Counted from the first letter of the stretch, positions 8,633 to 18,562 are shown. The stretch: DNA of 64,000 bases from Streptomyces sp. SID10853 (GCF_010548145.1 NZ_JAAGLN010000007.1:1-64000); one strand, 5' to 3'. Numbers and translations: made by a program. Notes: generated by a model from the sequence alone, not told the origin.

Positions 8633-9289
8633 GTGAGTGCGGTCAAGGCGGCCAAGGCCAAGCGGATGCCGAGGGCGGTGCGCGAGCAGCAGATGATGGA
8701 CGCTGCCGTGCGGACGTTCGGGCAGCGCGGGTACCGGGCCGCCTCGATGGACGAGATCGCAGAGCTGGCCGGGGTCTCCAAGCCGCTGGTCTATCTCTAT
8801 CTGAACTCCAAGGAAGAGCTCTTCACCGCGTGCATCCGCCGGGAGGCCCAGGCTCTGGTCGCCGCGGTACGGGCCGGGGTGGACCCGGCCGACCCCGCGG
8901 ACCGGCAGCTCTGGCACGGCGTCGGTGCCTTCTTCGAGCACACTGCCTGCCACCCGGACGGCTGGAACGTCCTGCACCACCAGGCCCGTACGCACGGGGA
9001 GCCGTTCGCCGCCGAGGTCACCGCGATGCGCGACGAGATCACCAGCTTCGTGACGGGCCTGATCGGTGCGGCGGCGCGTGAGGCGCACCGCGACCCGGCG
9101 CTGCCCGACCGCGATGTGGCGGGCCTCGCCCAGGCGTTGGTGGGCGCGGCGGAATCCCTGGCCGGCTGGGCGAACGCGACGCCCGGAGTCTCCGCCAAGG
9201 AGGCGGCGTCGACGCTGATGAACTTCGCGTGGGCGGGCCTGGAGAACCTTATGAACGGGGAACGCTGGGCGCCGTCACCACGCCGGTGA
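8633..9289 (+). CDS. TetR-family transcriptional regulator
   Basis: A 218-residue repressor with an N-terminal TetR helix-turn-helix at about residues 15-62 (MMDAAVRTFGQRGYRAASMD, then GVSKPLVYLYLNSKEELF). The ligand-binding half is helical with no recognisable effector motif. GTG 8633 follows GGAGGGG. Its 3' end overlaps the convergent dehydratase gene by 41 bp. Because the nearby fatty-acid genes share a 14-bp palindrome of a size typical for TetR dimers, this protein is the likeliest ligand of those sites, which is inference. Confidence 0.9.
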   Translation: MSAVKAAKAKRMPRAVREQQMMDAAVRTFGQRGYRAASMDEIAELAGVSKPLVYLYLNSKEELFTACIRREAQALVAAVRAGVDPADPADRQLWHGVGAFFEHTACHPDGWNVLHHQARTHGEPFAAEVTAMRDEITSFVTGLIGAAAREAHRDPALPDRDVAGLAQALVGAAESLAGWANATPGVSAKEAASTLMNFAWAGLENLMNGERWAPSPRR

Positions 9290-10208
9290 GGTGCACCCGT
9301 TCCCCCGCGTCCGGGCCCCGGCCCCGGCTCCGTACCGCGAAGTGACCGTCCCCGGCCGCGAACGTGACGGTTCCCGGCAGCAGCACCGGCGCCCTGAACT
9401 CGATCCGCACGTGGACGGCGTCCGGGGTCCCGGCCTCCGCCAGACAGCGGGCGGCCGTCCACATGCCGTGGGCGATGGCGCGCGGAAAGCCGAAGAGCTT
9501 CGCGGTCAGCGGGGACAGGTGGATCGGGTTGCGGTCCCCGGAAGCGGCGCCGTAACGACGCCCGAGCCCGGCGGGAAGCTCCCAGGTGGCGGTGGTGGCG
9601 GTGATGGCCGTGTCGGTGTCGGCGGCCGCGTCGGTGCCGTTCACGGTGGTCGCGGTGCCGGCGGCCGTGTCGGTGGCGGCGGCCGTGGCGGTGCGGTCGT
9701 GACCGTCCGTACGGGCCACGGTTCCGTCCGGCGTCGCCGAATGCCGGGCCAGATACGTACTGCGCGACTCCCAGACCAGCTCACCGGCGAGCCGCGCCTC
9801 GGTCACCATGACGACCTCGGTCCCGCGCCGGTGCGGCCGGAGCTCCTGCGCGTACACGGTCAGTTCGGGACGGGAGTCCAGGGGCAGGGCGCGCCACTGG
9901 ATGATCTCGATGCCGGTGTGGACGAGCCCGAGGACCGGCAGCGGGAAGTTTCGTGCGGTCATCAGCCGCATGGCCAGCGGAAAGCCGAGCACGTGCGGAT
10001 AGGTGAGGGGAAGCGAGCCGGCCTGCCCGAACCCGCAGACCCGGGCGTACGAGCGCAGCCGCCCGGGCTCGACCCGGGCCCCGGGCCGCACCAGCCGGTC
10101 CGCGGGCAGCGGCGCCTCGGCGGACACGGCCCGCTTGAAGGGCGAGGCCAGCGCACCGCGCACCATGGAGGGCAGCAGGCCGGGGGAGTGCGGGGGGCGG
10201 TCACTCAT
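9249..10208 (-). CDS. MaoC-like (hot-dog) 3-hydroxyacyl dehydratase
   Basis: A 319-residue double hot-dog protein. The C-terminal half has the MaoC hydratase motif: YGAASGDRNPIHLSPLTAKL and FPRAIAHGMW, with the catalytic Asp/His pair. Such enzymes dehydrate 3-hydroxyacyl thioesters, as HTD2/HtdX do beside FabG4 in mycobacteria. Between the halves lies a ~45-residue Thr/Ala/Asp-rich insert encoded by short repeats (about 9590-9715). The start ATG at 10208 was chosen over a GTG at 10337 because homology begins there. A TTACTC/GAGTAA operator lies 38-51 bp upstream. Confidence 0.87.
   Translation of the reverse strand: MSDRPPHSPGLLPSMVRGALASPFKRAVSAEAPLPADRLVRPGARVEPGRLRSYARVCGFGQAGSLPLTYPHVLGFPLAMRLMTARNFPLPVLGLVHTGIEIIQWRALPLDSRPELTVYAQELRPHRRGTEVVMVTEARLAGELVWESRSTYLARHSATPDGTVARTDGHDRTATAAATDTAAGTATTVNGTDAAADTDTAITATTATWELPAGLGRRYGAASGDRNPIHLSPLTAKLFGFPRAIAHGMWTAARCLAEAGTPDAVHVRIEFRAPVLLPGTVTFAAGDGHFAVRSRGRGPDAGERVHLTGVVTAPSVPRS
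9590..9715 (-). repeat. Low-complexity tandem repeat within dehydratase gene
   Basis: Runs of GGTGGCGGTGNNGGC-type units encode a Thr/Ala/Asp-rich linker between the two hot-dog halves. The frame is kept, so it acts as a flexible linker. Confidence 0.7.
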
Positions 10209-10245
10209 GGTCCAGGCTCCCTGATACGTCTGATCCGTACGGTAT

Positions 10246-10259
10246 TTACTCCTGAGTAA
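10246..10259. promoter_or_regulatory. Palindromic operator TTACTC-CT-GAGTAA
   Basis: A perfect 6-2-6 palindrome in the divergent region between the dehydratase (start 10208, minus) and the lipoprotein (start 10373, plus). It is followed after GG by a degenerate second copy, TTACCTGTGGGTCA. The same arrangement occurs at 12517-12546. Size and symmetry fit a TetR-family dimer. Confidence 0.8.
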
Positions 10260-10372
10260 GGTTACCTGTGGGTCAGGTTCTGGTCGAGGCGGCGGGCCCG
10301 GCGCCCGGTACGGATTACGAGCATGAGTCCTGTACAAGGGTGTTGCTCGTAGGCAACCGATAAGGGGAAGGC

Positions 10373-11137
10373 ATGAAGGCAGTCCGAACCGCCGCGGCCT
10401 GCGGCTGTGTGCTGCTCGCCGTGGGCTGCGGCTCCTCCGGGAAACACGATGTCTCCTCGCCGTCCCCCAGTGCGTCGGCGGCGAGCCCGGCGCCGCCGGC
10501 CGACAAGGGCCCGGTGTGCGACGGGGATCCGGCGGCGAAGGGGTTCCATGTGCTGCGCGGTGGGTCCGTCGAGCTGCCCGGCGGGGCCGGGGCCGTCTCG
10601 TACCAGGAGGCGCGGGCGGACGGCTCGCGCCGTACGGCGGTGCTGGGCACCGGGGCGGGTGCCGGCACCGGTACGGCGGGAGCCGGTTCCCGGGGCTGGA
10701 CCGTGAAGCCGGGGCAGGCCGTCACCGTGGGCGGTGCCTCGTACACGGTCGCGCAGATCTGCACCTACCGAGTCGTCCTCACACCGAAGGGCCAGAAGAA
10801 CGTGACCGAGTCACCGCAGCCCAGCTCCGCGGCCACCTGGCCGTCCCTGACCGACGGGCGTTTCCGCCTCAGGTGGCATGTGCCGAACAACGAGTACAGC
10901 GGGCAGTACAGCGCCGTCGTGACGGAGATCAACCCCGGCCCGCGCGCCGATATCGGCATCACCGGCCGGGACGGCGGGAGCGCCGCCTACCGGGACGCCC
11001 GGGTGGGCGACACCCTGGAGTTCGCCGGCCGGCTGTGGAAGGTGGCGGCCATCGGGACCGGTGACGGCAGCCCCGCCGAGAGCAACCCGCACTCCGGGTA
11101 TGTGGACCTGGAGCTGGTCGGGCCGGCGGGCGGCTGA
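10373..11137 (+). CDS. Putative secreted lipoprotein, unknown function
   Basis: A 254-residue protein with an N-terminal lipoprotein signal: MKAVRTAAACGCV then lipobox LAVGC, lipidated Cys19. The next 25 residues are a Ser/Pro/Ala-rich linker. The mature part has two similar modules, each ending in a short beta pattern (VKPGQAVTVGGASYTVAQI and VGDTLEFAGRLWKVAAIG), suggesting two related beta domains. Start ATG follows AAGGGGAAGGC. It is flanked by lipid-metabolism genes, but no role can be assigned. Confidence 0.75.
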   Translation: MKAVRTAAACGCVLLAVGCGSSGKHDVSSPSPSASAASPAPPADKGPVCDGDPAAKGFHVLRGGSVELPGGAGAVSYQEARADGSRRTAVLGTGAGAGTGTAGAGSRGWTVKPGQAVTVGGASYTVAQICTYRVVLTPKGQKNVTESPQPSSAATWPSLTDGRFRLRWHVPNNEYSGQYSAVVTEINPGPRADIGITGRDGGSAAYRDARVGDTLEFAGRLWKVAAIGTGDGSPAESNPHSGYVDLELVGPAGG

Positions 11138-11156
11138 CGCTCTCCTCCCGGTCCCG

Positions 11157-12488
11157 TCAGGCTCCCAGCAGGCTCTGGCCGCAGACCCGTACGACCTGGC
11201 CGGTCACCCCGTCCGACGCGGGGTGGGCGAACCACGCCGTCGTCTCGGCCACGTCGACCGGGAGGCCGCCCTGGCCCAGGGAGTTCATCCGGCGGCCCGC
11301 CTCGCGGATGAAGAGCGGGACCGCCGCGGTCATCTTCGTCTCGATGAAGCCGGGAGCCACCGCGTTCAGCGTGATGCCCTGTTCGGCGAGGCGGGGAGCC
11401 AGCGTCCGGACCAGGCCGATGATGCCGGCCTTGCTCGCCGCGTAGTTGGTCTGGCCGGTGTTGCCCGCGATCCCGGCGATCGACGCCGTCGCCACGATCC
11501 GGCCGCCCGCCCGCAGCGTGCCCGACTTCAGCAGGGCGTCCGTCGTGCGCAGCACGCTGTCCAGGTTCACGTCGAGCACGCTCGCCCAGCGGTCGGCCGC
11601 CATGTTGGCGAGCCGGCGGTCGCGGGTGATGCCCGCGTTGTGGACCAGGATGTCCAGGCCGTCGGGGAGTGCGGCCGCGATCCGGTCGGCCGCGTCGGGG
11701 GCGGTGATGTCCAGGGGCAGGGCGGTGCCGCCCAGCGAGTTCGCCGTACGGTCCAAGTCGGCCTGTGACTGCGGGACATCGAGGCAGACGACCTTCGCCC
11801 CGTCGCGGGCGAGGGTCGCGGCGACCGAAGCGCCGATGCCGCGCGCGGAGCCGGTGACCAGCGCCGTGCGCCCGGCGAGCGGCAGGTCCCAGCTCTCGGG
11901 GGCGGTGCTGCCGGTGTCAGGACCGGAGGCACCGCCGATCTCGATGACCTGCCCGCTCACATACGCGGACTTCGGCGACAGCAGGAACCGCAGCGTCGAC
12001 TCGGCCGCGGGTGCGGACACCGTCCTGACCAGCTGGACCGTGCGGCCCCTGCCGATCTCCTTGCCCAGCGACCGTACGAAACCCTCCAGCGCCTGCTGCG
12101 CCGCCGCCTGGTGGTGGTCGTCGGCGGACAGCGGGGCGCCGGCCACCACGACCCGGCCGCCCGCGGCGAGCGACCGTACGACGGGGTGCAGTGCGCCGTG
12201 CACCTCCGCGAGACCCGCCACCGTGGTGACGCCGGTCGCGTCCAGCACCACGCCCGCGAGCCTGCCGCCGTCCGCCGGGGCGCCGACGACCGTGAGGCCG
12301 GTGCGCGCGAGGACTCCGGCCAGGCCGGGCAGGGGCGCCCCGCCGGCCGTCAGATGCAGCAAGGAGCCTTCGAGGCCCGGGTGTTCGGCCGACCAGCGGC
12401 GCAGCTGCGCCGGCTGCGGCAGCCCGAGCCTGCCTGTCAGGAATCGGCCGGGTGCTGTGCCGGTGAAGTGCAGATAGCGATCGGCCAT
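11157..12488 (-). CDS. Long FabG-type 3-oxoacyl reductase (SDR)
   Basis: A 443-residue protein. Residues about 205-443 form a short-chain dehydrogenase/reductase: cofactor motif TGSARGIG at about 210-217, NAG after the fourth strand, and catalytic YxxxK in NYAASKAG near 348-352. The first ~200 residues are a second, degenerate Rossmann-like domain, as in mycobacterial high-molecular-weight FabG4 (Rv0242c type), which reduces long 3-oxoacyl-CoA. Homologues sit beside a MaoC dehydratase and a thiolase, as here. It is divergent from the thiolase, with tandem operators between them. Confidence 0.9.
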   Translation of the reverse strand: MADRYLHFTGTAPGRFLTGRLGLPQPAQLRRWSAEHPGLEGSLLHLTAGGAPLPGLAGVLARTGLTVVGAPADGGRLAGVVLDATGVTTVAGLAEVHGALHPVVRSLAAGGRVVVAGAPLSADDHHQAAAQQALEGFVRSLGKEIGRGRTVQLVRTVSAPAAESTLRFLLSPKSAYVSGQVIEIGGASGPDTGSTAPESWDLPLAGRTALVTGSARGIGASVAATLARDGAKVVCLDVPQSQADLDRTANSLGGTALPLDITAPDAADRIAAALPDGLDILVHNAGITRDRRLANMAADRWASVLDVNLDSVLRTTDALLKSGTLRAGGRIVATASIAGIAGNTGQTNYAASKAGIIGLVRTLAPRLAEQGITLNAVAPGFIETKMTAAVPLFIREAGRRMNSLGQGGLPVDVAETTAWFAHPASDGVTGQVVRVCGQSLLGA

Positions 12489-12516
12489 TGTCCGGACTCC
12501 TTGTGGCGTCGTAGAT

Positions 12517-12546
12517 TTACTCTTGAGTAAGGTTACTCAAGAGTCA
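12517..12546. promoter_or_regulatory. Tandem palindromic operators between fabG-like and thiolase genes
   Basis: TTACTC-TT-GAGTAA (12517-12530, perfect) then GG then TTACTC-AA-GAGTCA (12533-12546, one mismatch). They lie 29 bp upstream of the reductase start (12488) and 70 bp upstream of the thiolase start (12616), so one regulator could control both divergent genes. The same composite site stands upstream of the dehydratase. Confidence 0.85.
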
Positions 12547-12615
12547 GGAGTTGGTCGAGATGGTGTGGGTCGGAACAGGGGCCTTCGGTACAGGCCCCGT
12601 CGGAACGGGGCCCCG

Positions 12616-13866
12616 ATGACGCCCCTCAAGGTCGCCGTACTCGGCGGCAGCCGCATCCCGTTCGCCCGCTCGGACGGCCCGTACGCCACCGTGTCCAACC
12701 AGACCATGCTGACGGCGGCCCTGGACGGACTGGTCGAGCGGTTCGGCCTGGAGGGCGAGCGGATCGGCGAGTTCGTCGGGGGCGCGGTCCTCAAGCACAG
12801 CCGCGACTTCAACCTCGCGCGCGAGACCGTGCTCGGCTCGCGCCTCGACCCGCGCACACCCGCGTACGACATCCAGCAGGCGTGCGGTACGGGCCTCCAG
12901 GCCGTCATCGCCACCGCCAACAAGATCGCGCTCGGTGCGGTCGACTCGGCCGTCGCGGGCGGCTCCGACACCGCGAGCGACGCCCCGCTCGGCGTCAACG
13001 ATCAGCTGCGGAAGATCCTCCTCGAAGCGCGCCGGGCCACATCGGTGAGCGGTCGGCTCAGGGCGCTCGCCCGCGTACGCCCCGGCCACCTCGTCCCCGA
13101 CATCCCGCGCAACGCCGAGCCCCGAACCGGGCTTTCGATGGGGGAGCACGCGGCGCGCACCGCCCGCGAGTGGGACATCGGCCGCGCCGAGCAGGACGCG
13201 CTGGCCGCCACCAGCCACCAGCGGCTGGCCGCCGCCTACGAACGCGGCTTCTTCCAGGACCTGGTGACGCCCTTCCACGGGCTGGCCCGGGACCAGAACC
13301 TGCGGCCCGGGTCCACCGTGGAGAAACTCGCCACGCTGAAACCGGTGTTCGGCGCCGGAGAGCCCGGCGCGACCATGACGGCGGGCAACTCGACCCCGCT
13401 CACCGACGGCGCCGCGACCGTCCTCCTGGCGAGCGAGGAGTGGGCGCGCGAGCGTGGACTCGAACCGCTGGCGTATCTGACGCTGTACGAGACGGCGGCC
13501 GTCGACTACGTCAACGGCCCCGACGGGCTGCTGATGGCGCCCGCGTACGCCGTCCCGCGCATGCTGGAGCGCGCCGGCCTCACCCTGGACGACTTCGACC
13601 TCTTCGAGGTGCACGAGGCGTTCGCGTCCCAGGTGCTGGCCACGCTCGCCGCCTGGGAGAAGCAGGGCCTCGCCCCGGTCGACCGGGCGAAGCTCAACGT
13701 AGCGGGCTCCTCGCTCGCCACGGGACACCCCTTCGCCGCGACCGGCGCCCGCATTGTCGCCACCCTGGCCAAGCTGCTCGCGGAGCGGGAGGCTCCTGGG
13801 CGGGGGCTGATCTCCATCTGCGCTGCGGGCGGCCAGGGCGTGACGGCGGTGCTCGAACGCCCCTGA
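12616..13866 (+). CDS. Acetyl-CoA C-acyltransferase (thiolase)
   Basis: A 416-residue thiolase. Active-site nucleophile Cys90 is in QQACGTGLQAV, His371 in ATGHPFAATGAR and the second Cys402 in ICAAGGQGV, all at expected spacing. Thiolases cleave 3-oxoacyl-CoA or condense acyl-CoAs; with the neighbouring FabG4-like reductase and MaoC dehydratase this looks like a fatty-acid beta-oxidation or chain-modification set (FadA/FadI type). Homology starts at the ATG at 12616; an upstream ATG at 12523 adds an Arg/Gly-rich stretch with no family match. Confidence 0.92.
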   Translation: MTPLKVAVLGGSRIPFARSDGPYATVSNQTMLTAALDGLVERFGLEGERIGEFVGGAVLKHSRDFNLARETVLGSRLDPRTPAYDIQQACGTGLQAVIATANKIALGAVDSAVAGGSDTASDAPLGVNDQLRKILLEARRATSVSGRLRALARVRPGHLVPDIPRNAEPRTGLSMGEHAARTAREWDIGRAEQDALAATSHQRLAAAYERGFFQDLVTPFHGLARDQNLRPGSTVEKLATLKPVFGAGEPGATMTAGNSTPLTDGAATVLLASEEWARERGLEPLAYLTLYETAAVDYVNGPDGLLMAPAYAVPRMLERAGLTLDDFDLFEVHEAFASQVLATLAAWEKQGLAPVDRAKLNVAGSSLATGHPFAATGARIVATLAKLLAEREAPGRGLISICAAGGQGVTAVLERP

Positions 13867-13868
13867 CC

Positions 13869-13912
13869 GGACTGGGGTGCCCGGACCGGGGTGCCCGGAC
13901 CGGGGCGACCGG
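13869..13912 (+). repeat. Three-copy 15-bp tandem repeat
   Basis: Near-identical units of GGACCGGGGTGCCC in the short gap between thiolase and acyl-CoA ligase. Probably a replication-slippage repeat with no evident function. Confidence 0.6.
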
Positions 13913-13991
13913 TCCGGCGTGACGGGTCCTGTGTGACGGACCCGCCCGGCCGCCCGAACGACCTGATGTACCACGACATGAGGAGCCGCAA

Positions 13992-15911
13992 GTGTCCGTG
14001 TCCGTGTCAGTGCAGCCGCTGGAACCGCACAAACGGCGCGTGGACGGGGTGGTGCGGGAGGTCTCCGTACCACCGCTGGTCCGGCCCGTCGAGCGCGGTT
14101 CGCTCGCCGACATCCCCTTCGACAACGCCCACCAGGCACCCGACGATCCGGTCCTCAGCAGAAAGCAGCCGGACGGCCGCTGGGCCGACGTCTCGTCCAT
14201 GGAGTTCGCCGTCGAGGTGCAGGCCGTCGCCAAGGGGCTGATCGCGGCGGGCCTGGCGGCCGGCGACCGTCTCGCGATCATGGCCAGGACCACCTACGAG
14301 TGGACCCTCCTGGACTTCGCCGCCTGGGCGGCCGGCCTGGTCACCGTCCCCGTCTACCCGACGTCCTCCGCCTTCCAGGCCCGCTGGATCCTCCAGGACT
14401 CCGGCGCGGTCGCCTGCGCCGTCGAGAACAAGGAGCAGGCCCGGCTGATCAGCGTGGAGCGCCGGCAGCTGCCCGCTCTGGCGCACCTCTGGGAGTTCGA
14501 CACCGGCGCCATCGGCGTCCTGAAGGACCTGGGCCGGGACGTACCCGACGCCGCGGTCGCCGAACGCCGGGCCGGGCGCTCGCCGTCGTCCGTCGCCACC
14601 CTGATCTACACATCGGGCACCACGGGCCGCCCCAAGGGCTGCGTCCTCACCCACGCCAACTTCTTCGCCGAGGTGGACAACGCGGTCGAGCTGCTCCACC
14701 CCGTCTTCAAGTCGGTGAGCAAGGACCCGGCGTCGACCCTGCTCTTCCTGCCGCTCTCCCACGTCTTCGGCCGGATGGTGGCGATCGGCTGTCTGCGCGC
14801 CCGCGTACGCCTCGGGCACGCGCCCAGCATCAGTACGGAGGACCTGCTGGCGGACCTCGCCGGGTTCCGCCCGACGTTCCTGCTGGCGATCCCGTACGTC
14901 CTGGAGAAGGTCTACAACACCGGCCGCGCCACCGCCGAGAAGATGGGCCGGGCCGCGTCCTTCGACCGCGCGGCGCGGATCGCGCAGCGGTACGGGGAGG
15001 CGCTGGAGGCCGTCGAGCACGGCACGGGCCCGGGTCCGGGGCTCGGACTGCGCCTGGCGCACGCCGTGTACGACCCGCTGGTCTACCGGCGGATACGGGC
15101 GGCGCTCGGCGGCCGGGTGAAGTACGCGATCTGCGGCGGCTCACCGCTCGGCCACCGGCTCGCGGCGTTCTACGCGGGCGCCGGAATCCAGATCTTCGAG
15201 GGGTACGGCCTCACGGAGACGACCGCAGCGGCGACGGTCACCCCGCCGCTGCGGCCCCGGCTCGGCACGGTCGGCTGGCCGCTGCCCGGCACGGCGGTCC
15301 GGATCGCGGACGACGGCGAGGTGCTGCTCAGCGGCGGCCAGGTATTCGGCGGCTACTGGGACGGGGAGCGAGGCGAGCCCACCGGCGCGGGCCCCGGCTC
15401 CGCTGCCGGCTCTTCCCCCGGCTCCGGCCAGTGGTTCGCGACGGGCGACGTGGGCGCGCTGGACGAGGACGGCTACCTCACGATCACCGGCCGCAAGAAG
15501 GACCTCATCATCACCTCGGGCGGCAAGAACGTGGCGCCCGCGCCCCTGGAGGACTGGCTGCGGGCGCACCCGCTGGTCGGCCAGTGCATGGTCGTCGGCG
15601 ACAACCGCAGCTATGTCACGGCCCTGATCACGCTGGAGCCGGACGGCCTCGCGCACTGGCGGCAGATGCGGAAGAAGACGGGCGTCCCGATGCGGGAGCT
15701 GGTCCAGGACGAGGAGCTGCGGGGAGCGCTGCAGCGGGCGGTCGACGAGGCGAACCGGCTGGTGTCGCGCGCCGAGTCGATCCGGAAGTTCGCGGTCCTC
15801 CCGGTGGACTTCACGGAGGAGAACGGGCATCTCACGCCGTCGCTGAAGCTGAAGCGGGCGGCGATAGCCGAGGACTTCGCCGACGAGATCGAGAAGCTGT
15901 ACCGGCGGTAG
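13992..15911 (+). CDS. Long-chain fatty acid--CoA ligase (AMP-forming, FadD15-like)
   Basis: A 639-residue adenylate-forming enzyme activating fatty acids to acyl-CoA through acyl-AMP. The P-loop YTSGTTGRPKG is at about residues 204-214, the A5 motif GYGLTETT near 404-411, TGD about 85 residues later, and GRKKDLIITSGGKNVAP carries the C-terminal hinge. A Gly/Ser/Pro-rich loop (GAGPGSAAGSSPGSG) lies just before the TGD motif. GTG 13992 follows GAGGAG. It ends the lipid gene group and shares a terminator with the convergent cold-shock gene. Confidence 0.93.
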   Translation: MSVSVSVQPLEPHKRRVDGVVREVSVPPLVRPVERGSLADIPFDNAHQAPDDPVLSRKQPDGRWADVSSMEFAVEVQAVAKGLIAAGLAAGDRLAIMARTTYEWTLLDFAAWAAGLVTVPVYPTSSAFQARWILQDSGAVACAVENKEQARLISVERRQLPALAHLWEFDTGAIGVLKDLGRDVPDAAVAERRAGRSPSSVATLIYTSGTTGRPKGCVLTHANFFAEVDNAVELLHPVFKSVSKDPASTLLFLPLSHVFGRMVAIGCLRARVRLGHAPSISTEDLLADLAGFRPTFLLAIPYVLEKVYNTGRATAEKMGRAASFDRAARIAQRYGEALEAVEHGTGPGPGLGLRLAHAVYDPLVYRRIRAALGGRVKYAICGGSPLGHRLAAFYAGAGIQIFEGYGLTETTAAATVTPPLRPRLGTVGWPLPGTAVRIADDGEVLLSGGQVFGGYWDGERGEPTGAGPGSAAGSSPGSGQWFATGDVGALDEDGYLTITGRKKDLIITSGGKNVAPAPLEDWLRAHPLVGQCMVVGDNRSYVTALITLEPDGLAHWRQMRKKTGVPMRELVQDEELRGALQRAVDEANRLVSRAESIRKFAVLPVDFTEENGHLTPSLKLKRAAIAEDFADEIEKLYRR

Positions 15912-15988
15912 GCAGGCGCCCGGTTCCCGCCTGTTCCGGAAGGGGCGGGTACGGGCTGGAACCGGCGGGAACCGGCCGTGACACAGGC

Positions 15989-16030
15989 AGGAGCCCCCTT
16001 CCGTACGCGAACGTACGGAAGGGGGCTCCT
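15989..16030. terminator. Bidirectional terminator between ligase and cold-shock genes
   Basis: A 19-bp perfect stem (AGGAGCCCCCTTCCGTACG and complement) with a 4-nt loop. It lies between convergent genes and would serve both strands. Confidence 0.85.
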
Positions 16031-16072
16031 TGGGTGGTGCTATCCCGACCGCGATCCGATCGGCCCGGGCAA

Positions 16073-16276
16073 CTAGGCCGGGGTGACGTTCTCCGCCTGC
16101 GGACCCTTCGGGCCCTGCGTGACGTCGAAGTTCACGAGCTGGTTCTCCTCAAGCGAGCGGAAACCAGACGCGTTGATCGCGGAATAGTGGACGAAGACAT
16201 CCGGGCCGCCGCCGTCCTGGGCGATGAAGCCGAAGCCCTTTTCAGCGTTGAACCACTTGACGGTTCCGGTAGCCAT
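16073..16276 (-). CDS. Cold-shock protein (CspA family)
   Basis: A 67-residue single cold-shock domain. RNP1 KGFGFI is at residues 14-19 and RNP2-type VFVHYSAI follows. It binds single-stranded RNA/DNA and acts as an RNA chaperone. ATG 16276 is preceded by a GGAGG-rich sequence; six extra upstream codons are not conserved. A leader of over 100 nt with a stable hairpin precedes it. Streptomyces carries several paralogues, so I give no gene name. Confidence 0.95.
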   Translation of the reverse strand: MATGTVKWFNAEKGFGFIAQDGGGPDVFVHYSAINASGFRSLEENQLVNFDVTQGPKGPQAENVTPA

Positions 16277-16414
16277 AAGCCCTCCTTGGGCCAAAGGGTT
16301 GCCCTGCTCCAGAACCTGCTAAGAAGTCTGAAAACTACAAAAGCCTGCGGGTCACATGCTCCGCAGGCTCTGTACTGCAAGGGAAACCAAACTGCAACTT
16401 GCGGCGAGCCTAGC
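16277..16414 (-). promoter_or_regulatory. Structured 5' leader and promoter of the cold-shock gene
   Basis: On the minus strand a TAGGCT -10 box lies near 16409-16414, giving a leader of about 120 nt. It contains the perfect 10-bp stem AGCCTGCGGA/gcaggct type between about 16343 and 16371. Long structured leaders are typical of cold-shock mRNAs, where they control stability and translation with temperature; that role here is inferred. Confidence 0.6.
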
Positions 16415-16526
16415 ACGCGCCCGCGCGCCCGCGGTAGAGGTGAAGATCACTTCACCCGGAGGTTTGACCGCGGCGCGTCAGGCTGACGGACTACCCTGCC
16501 TTCTCCACCGTACAACGCGGGTCTAG

Positions 16527-17465
<939 letters not shown>

Positions 17466-17818
17466 CGGCGGTTCTCCGGACCGTGGGCGCCGCTCCCGGG
17501 CGCCCACGACCGCCCCTGACCGCTTCCGGCTGCGCTCTGCGGCCTTCGACCGCACCCGTCATGTGCCGCCGAGTGTTCAGGTCCGGGCCGCGGTCCCCTG
17601 GCGAACGTTCCAGGCGGCCATTCCAGCAATGCGGTGTTCGCGCAGCTCAGGGGCGGTTTCAGCGTTCCAGCGTCCCTCCTTTCCGGTAGATCGTTGCGGG
17701 TACGCCCGGCTCCCACGAAGCTCGTTGATGTCGGCAGGGCGCGAGCCTGGCGCCGCGTCCGGCTGAAGCAGTCCGATCCCTGCTGAAGCAGTCTGATCAC
17801 CTACGGGGGAGTCCACCC
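17466..17818. other. Intergenic region with hairpin and direct repeat
   Basis: A 353-bp gap. A 9-bp hairpin (GTGGGCGCC at 17483-17491 with 17499-17507) is the likely mqnA terminator. Near the right end a 17-bp unit GCTGAAGCAGTCCGATC is repeated at 17762-17778 and 17782-17798 (one mismatch), just upstream of the lipoprotein gene, and may be a regulator site. No convincing ORF. Confidence 0.6.
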
Positions 17819-18562
17819 ATGCGTAAGAACCTCATCCGCACGTCCACCCTGGCCGCCGTGGCGGCAGCCGCCGTCCTGTCGCTGACCGCCTGCCAGGGCG
17901 GGTCCGACTCGTCCGGCGCCTCGTCATCGGCCGGCGCGGCACACTCCGCGGACCAGGGCCAGGACACCGCGGGCAAGGCCGGGGCCTCGGGCACCAAGGA
18001 CGTCACGGCCGAGGCGGAGAAGGGCAAGTCCACGGACGGTGCCACGTCCGGCAGCGGCAGCAGCGCGTCCGGCAAGGGCGGCACCTCGTCGAACGGCGCC
18101 GCAGCCAAGAGCAAGAGCGGCGGCAGCGGAGGCAAGGGCGGCTACGGGCAGACCTGCGGCGCCAACGACCTCAAGTGGAGCGCCAAGTCCGAGACACAGG
18201 CCGGCGGCTACATCCTCATCTCGGTGCGGGCGAACCCCGGGATCACCTGCACGCTCCCTTCCGCGCTCCCGATGGTGGCGTTCGGCTCCGACGGTACGGA
18301 AGCGGGACCGGCCGAGCAGTCCGTCGGCGACCAGGTGAAGCTGAGCGGCGCCACCACCGCCTACGCCGGGGTGAACCCCAAGACCACCAACACCAACGAC
18401 GGCAGGGAACTGACCGAGATCATCACCGCGGTGAGCCAGGACGACCACACCGACCCGGTCAGCCTGCCCACCGGCAAGATCACCGTCGACAAGCCGATCG
18501 TCACCAACTGGCACCTGTCCCCCCAGAACGCCGTCCCCGGCAGCGGCCTGGACAGCAACTGA
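17819..18562 (+). CDS. DUF4232 secreted lipoprotein
   Basis: A 247-residue exported protein. The signal MRKNLIRTSTLAAVAAAAVL ends in lipobox LTAC with Cys25. Residues 26-105 are a Gly/Ser/Ala/Lys-rich flexible linker, long enough to cross the cell wall. The C-terminal DUF4232 domain (about 110-245) starts CGANDLKWSAK and contains ITCTLPSALPMVAF, with a likely disulfide between the two Cys. Function of DUF4232 is unknown; it is common on actinobacterial surfaces. Confidence 0.88.
   Translation: MRKNLIRTSTLAAVAAAAVLSLTACQGGSDSSGASSSAGAAHSADQGQDTAGKAGASGTKDVTAEAEKGKSTDGATSGSGSSASGKGGTSSNGAAAKSKSGGSGGKGGYGQTCGANDLKWSAKSETQAGGYILISVRANPGITCTLPSALPMVAFGSDGTEAGPAEQSVGDQVKLSGATTAYAGVNPKTTNTNDGRELTEIITAVSQDDHTDPVSLPTGKITVDKPIVTNWHLSPQNAVPGSGLDSN

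Noticed and set aside
14300-16486. 728-codon ORF antiphase to the acyl-CoA ligase
   Set aside because: Shadow frame of the ligase: Arg/Gly/Pro-rich with no domain.
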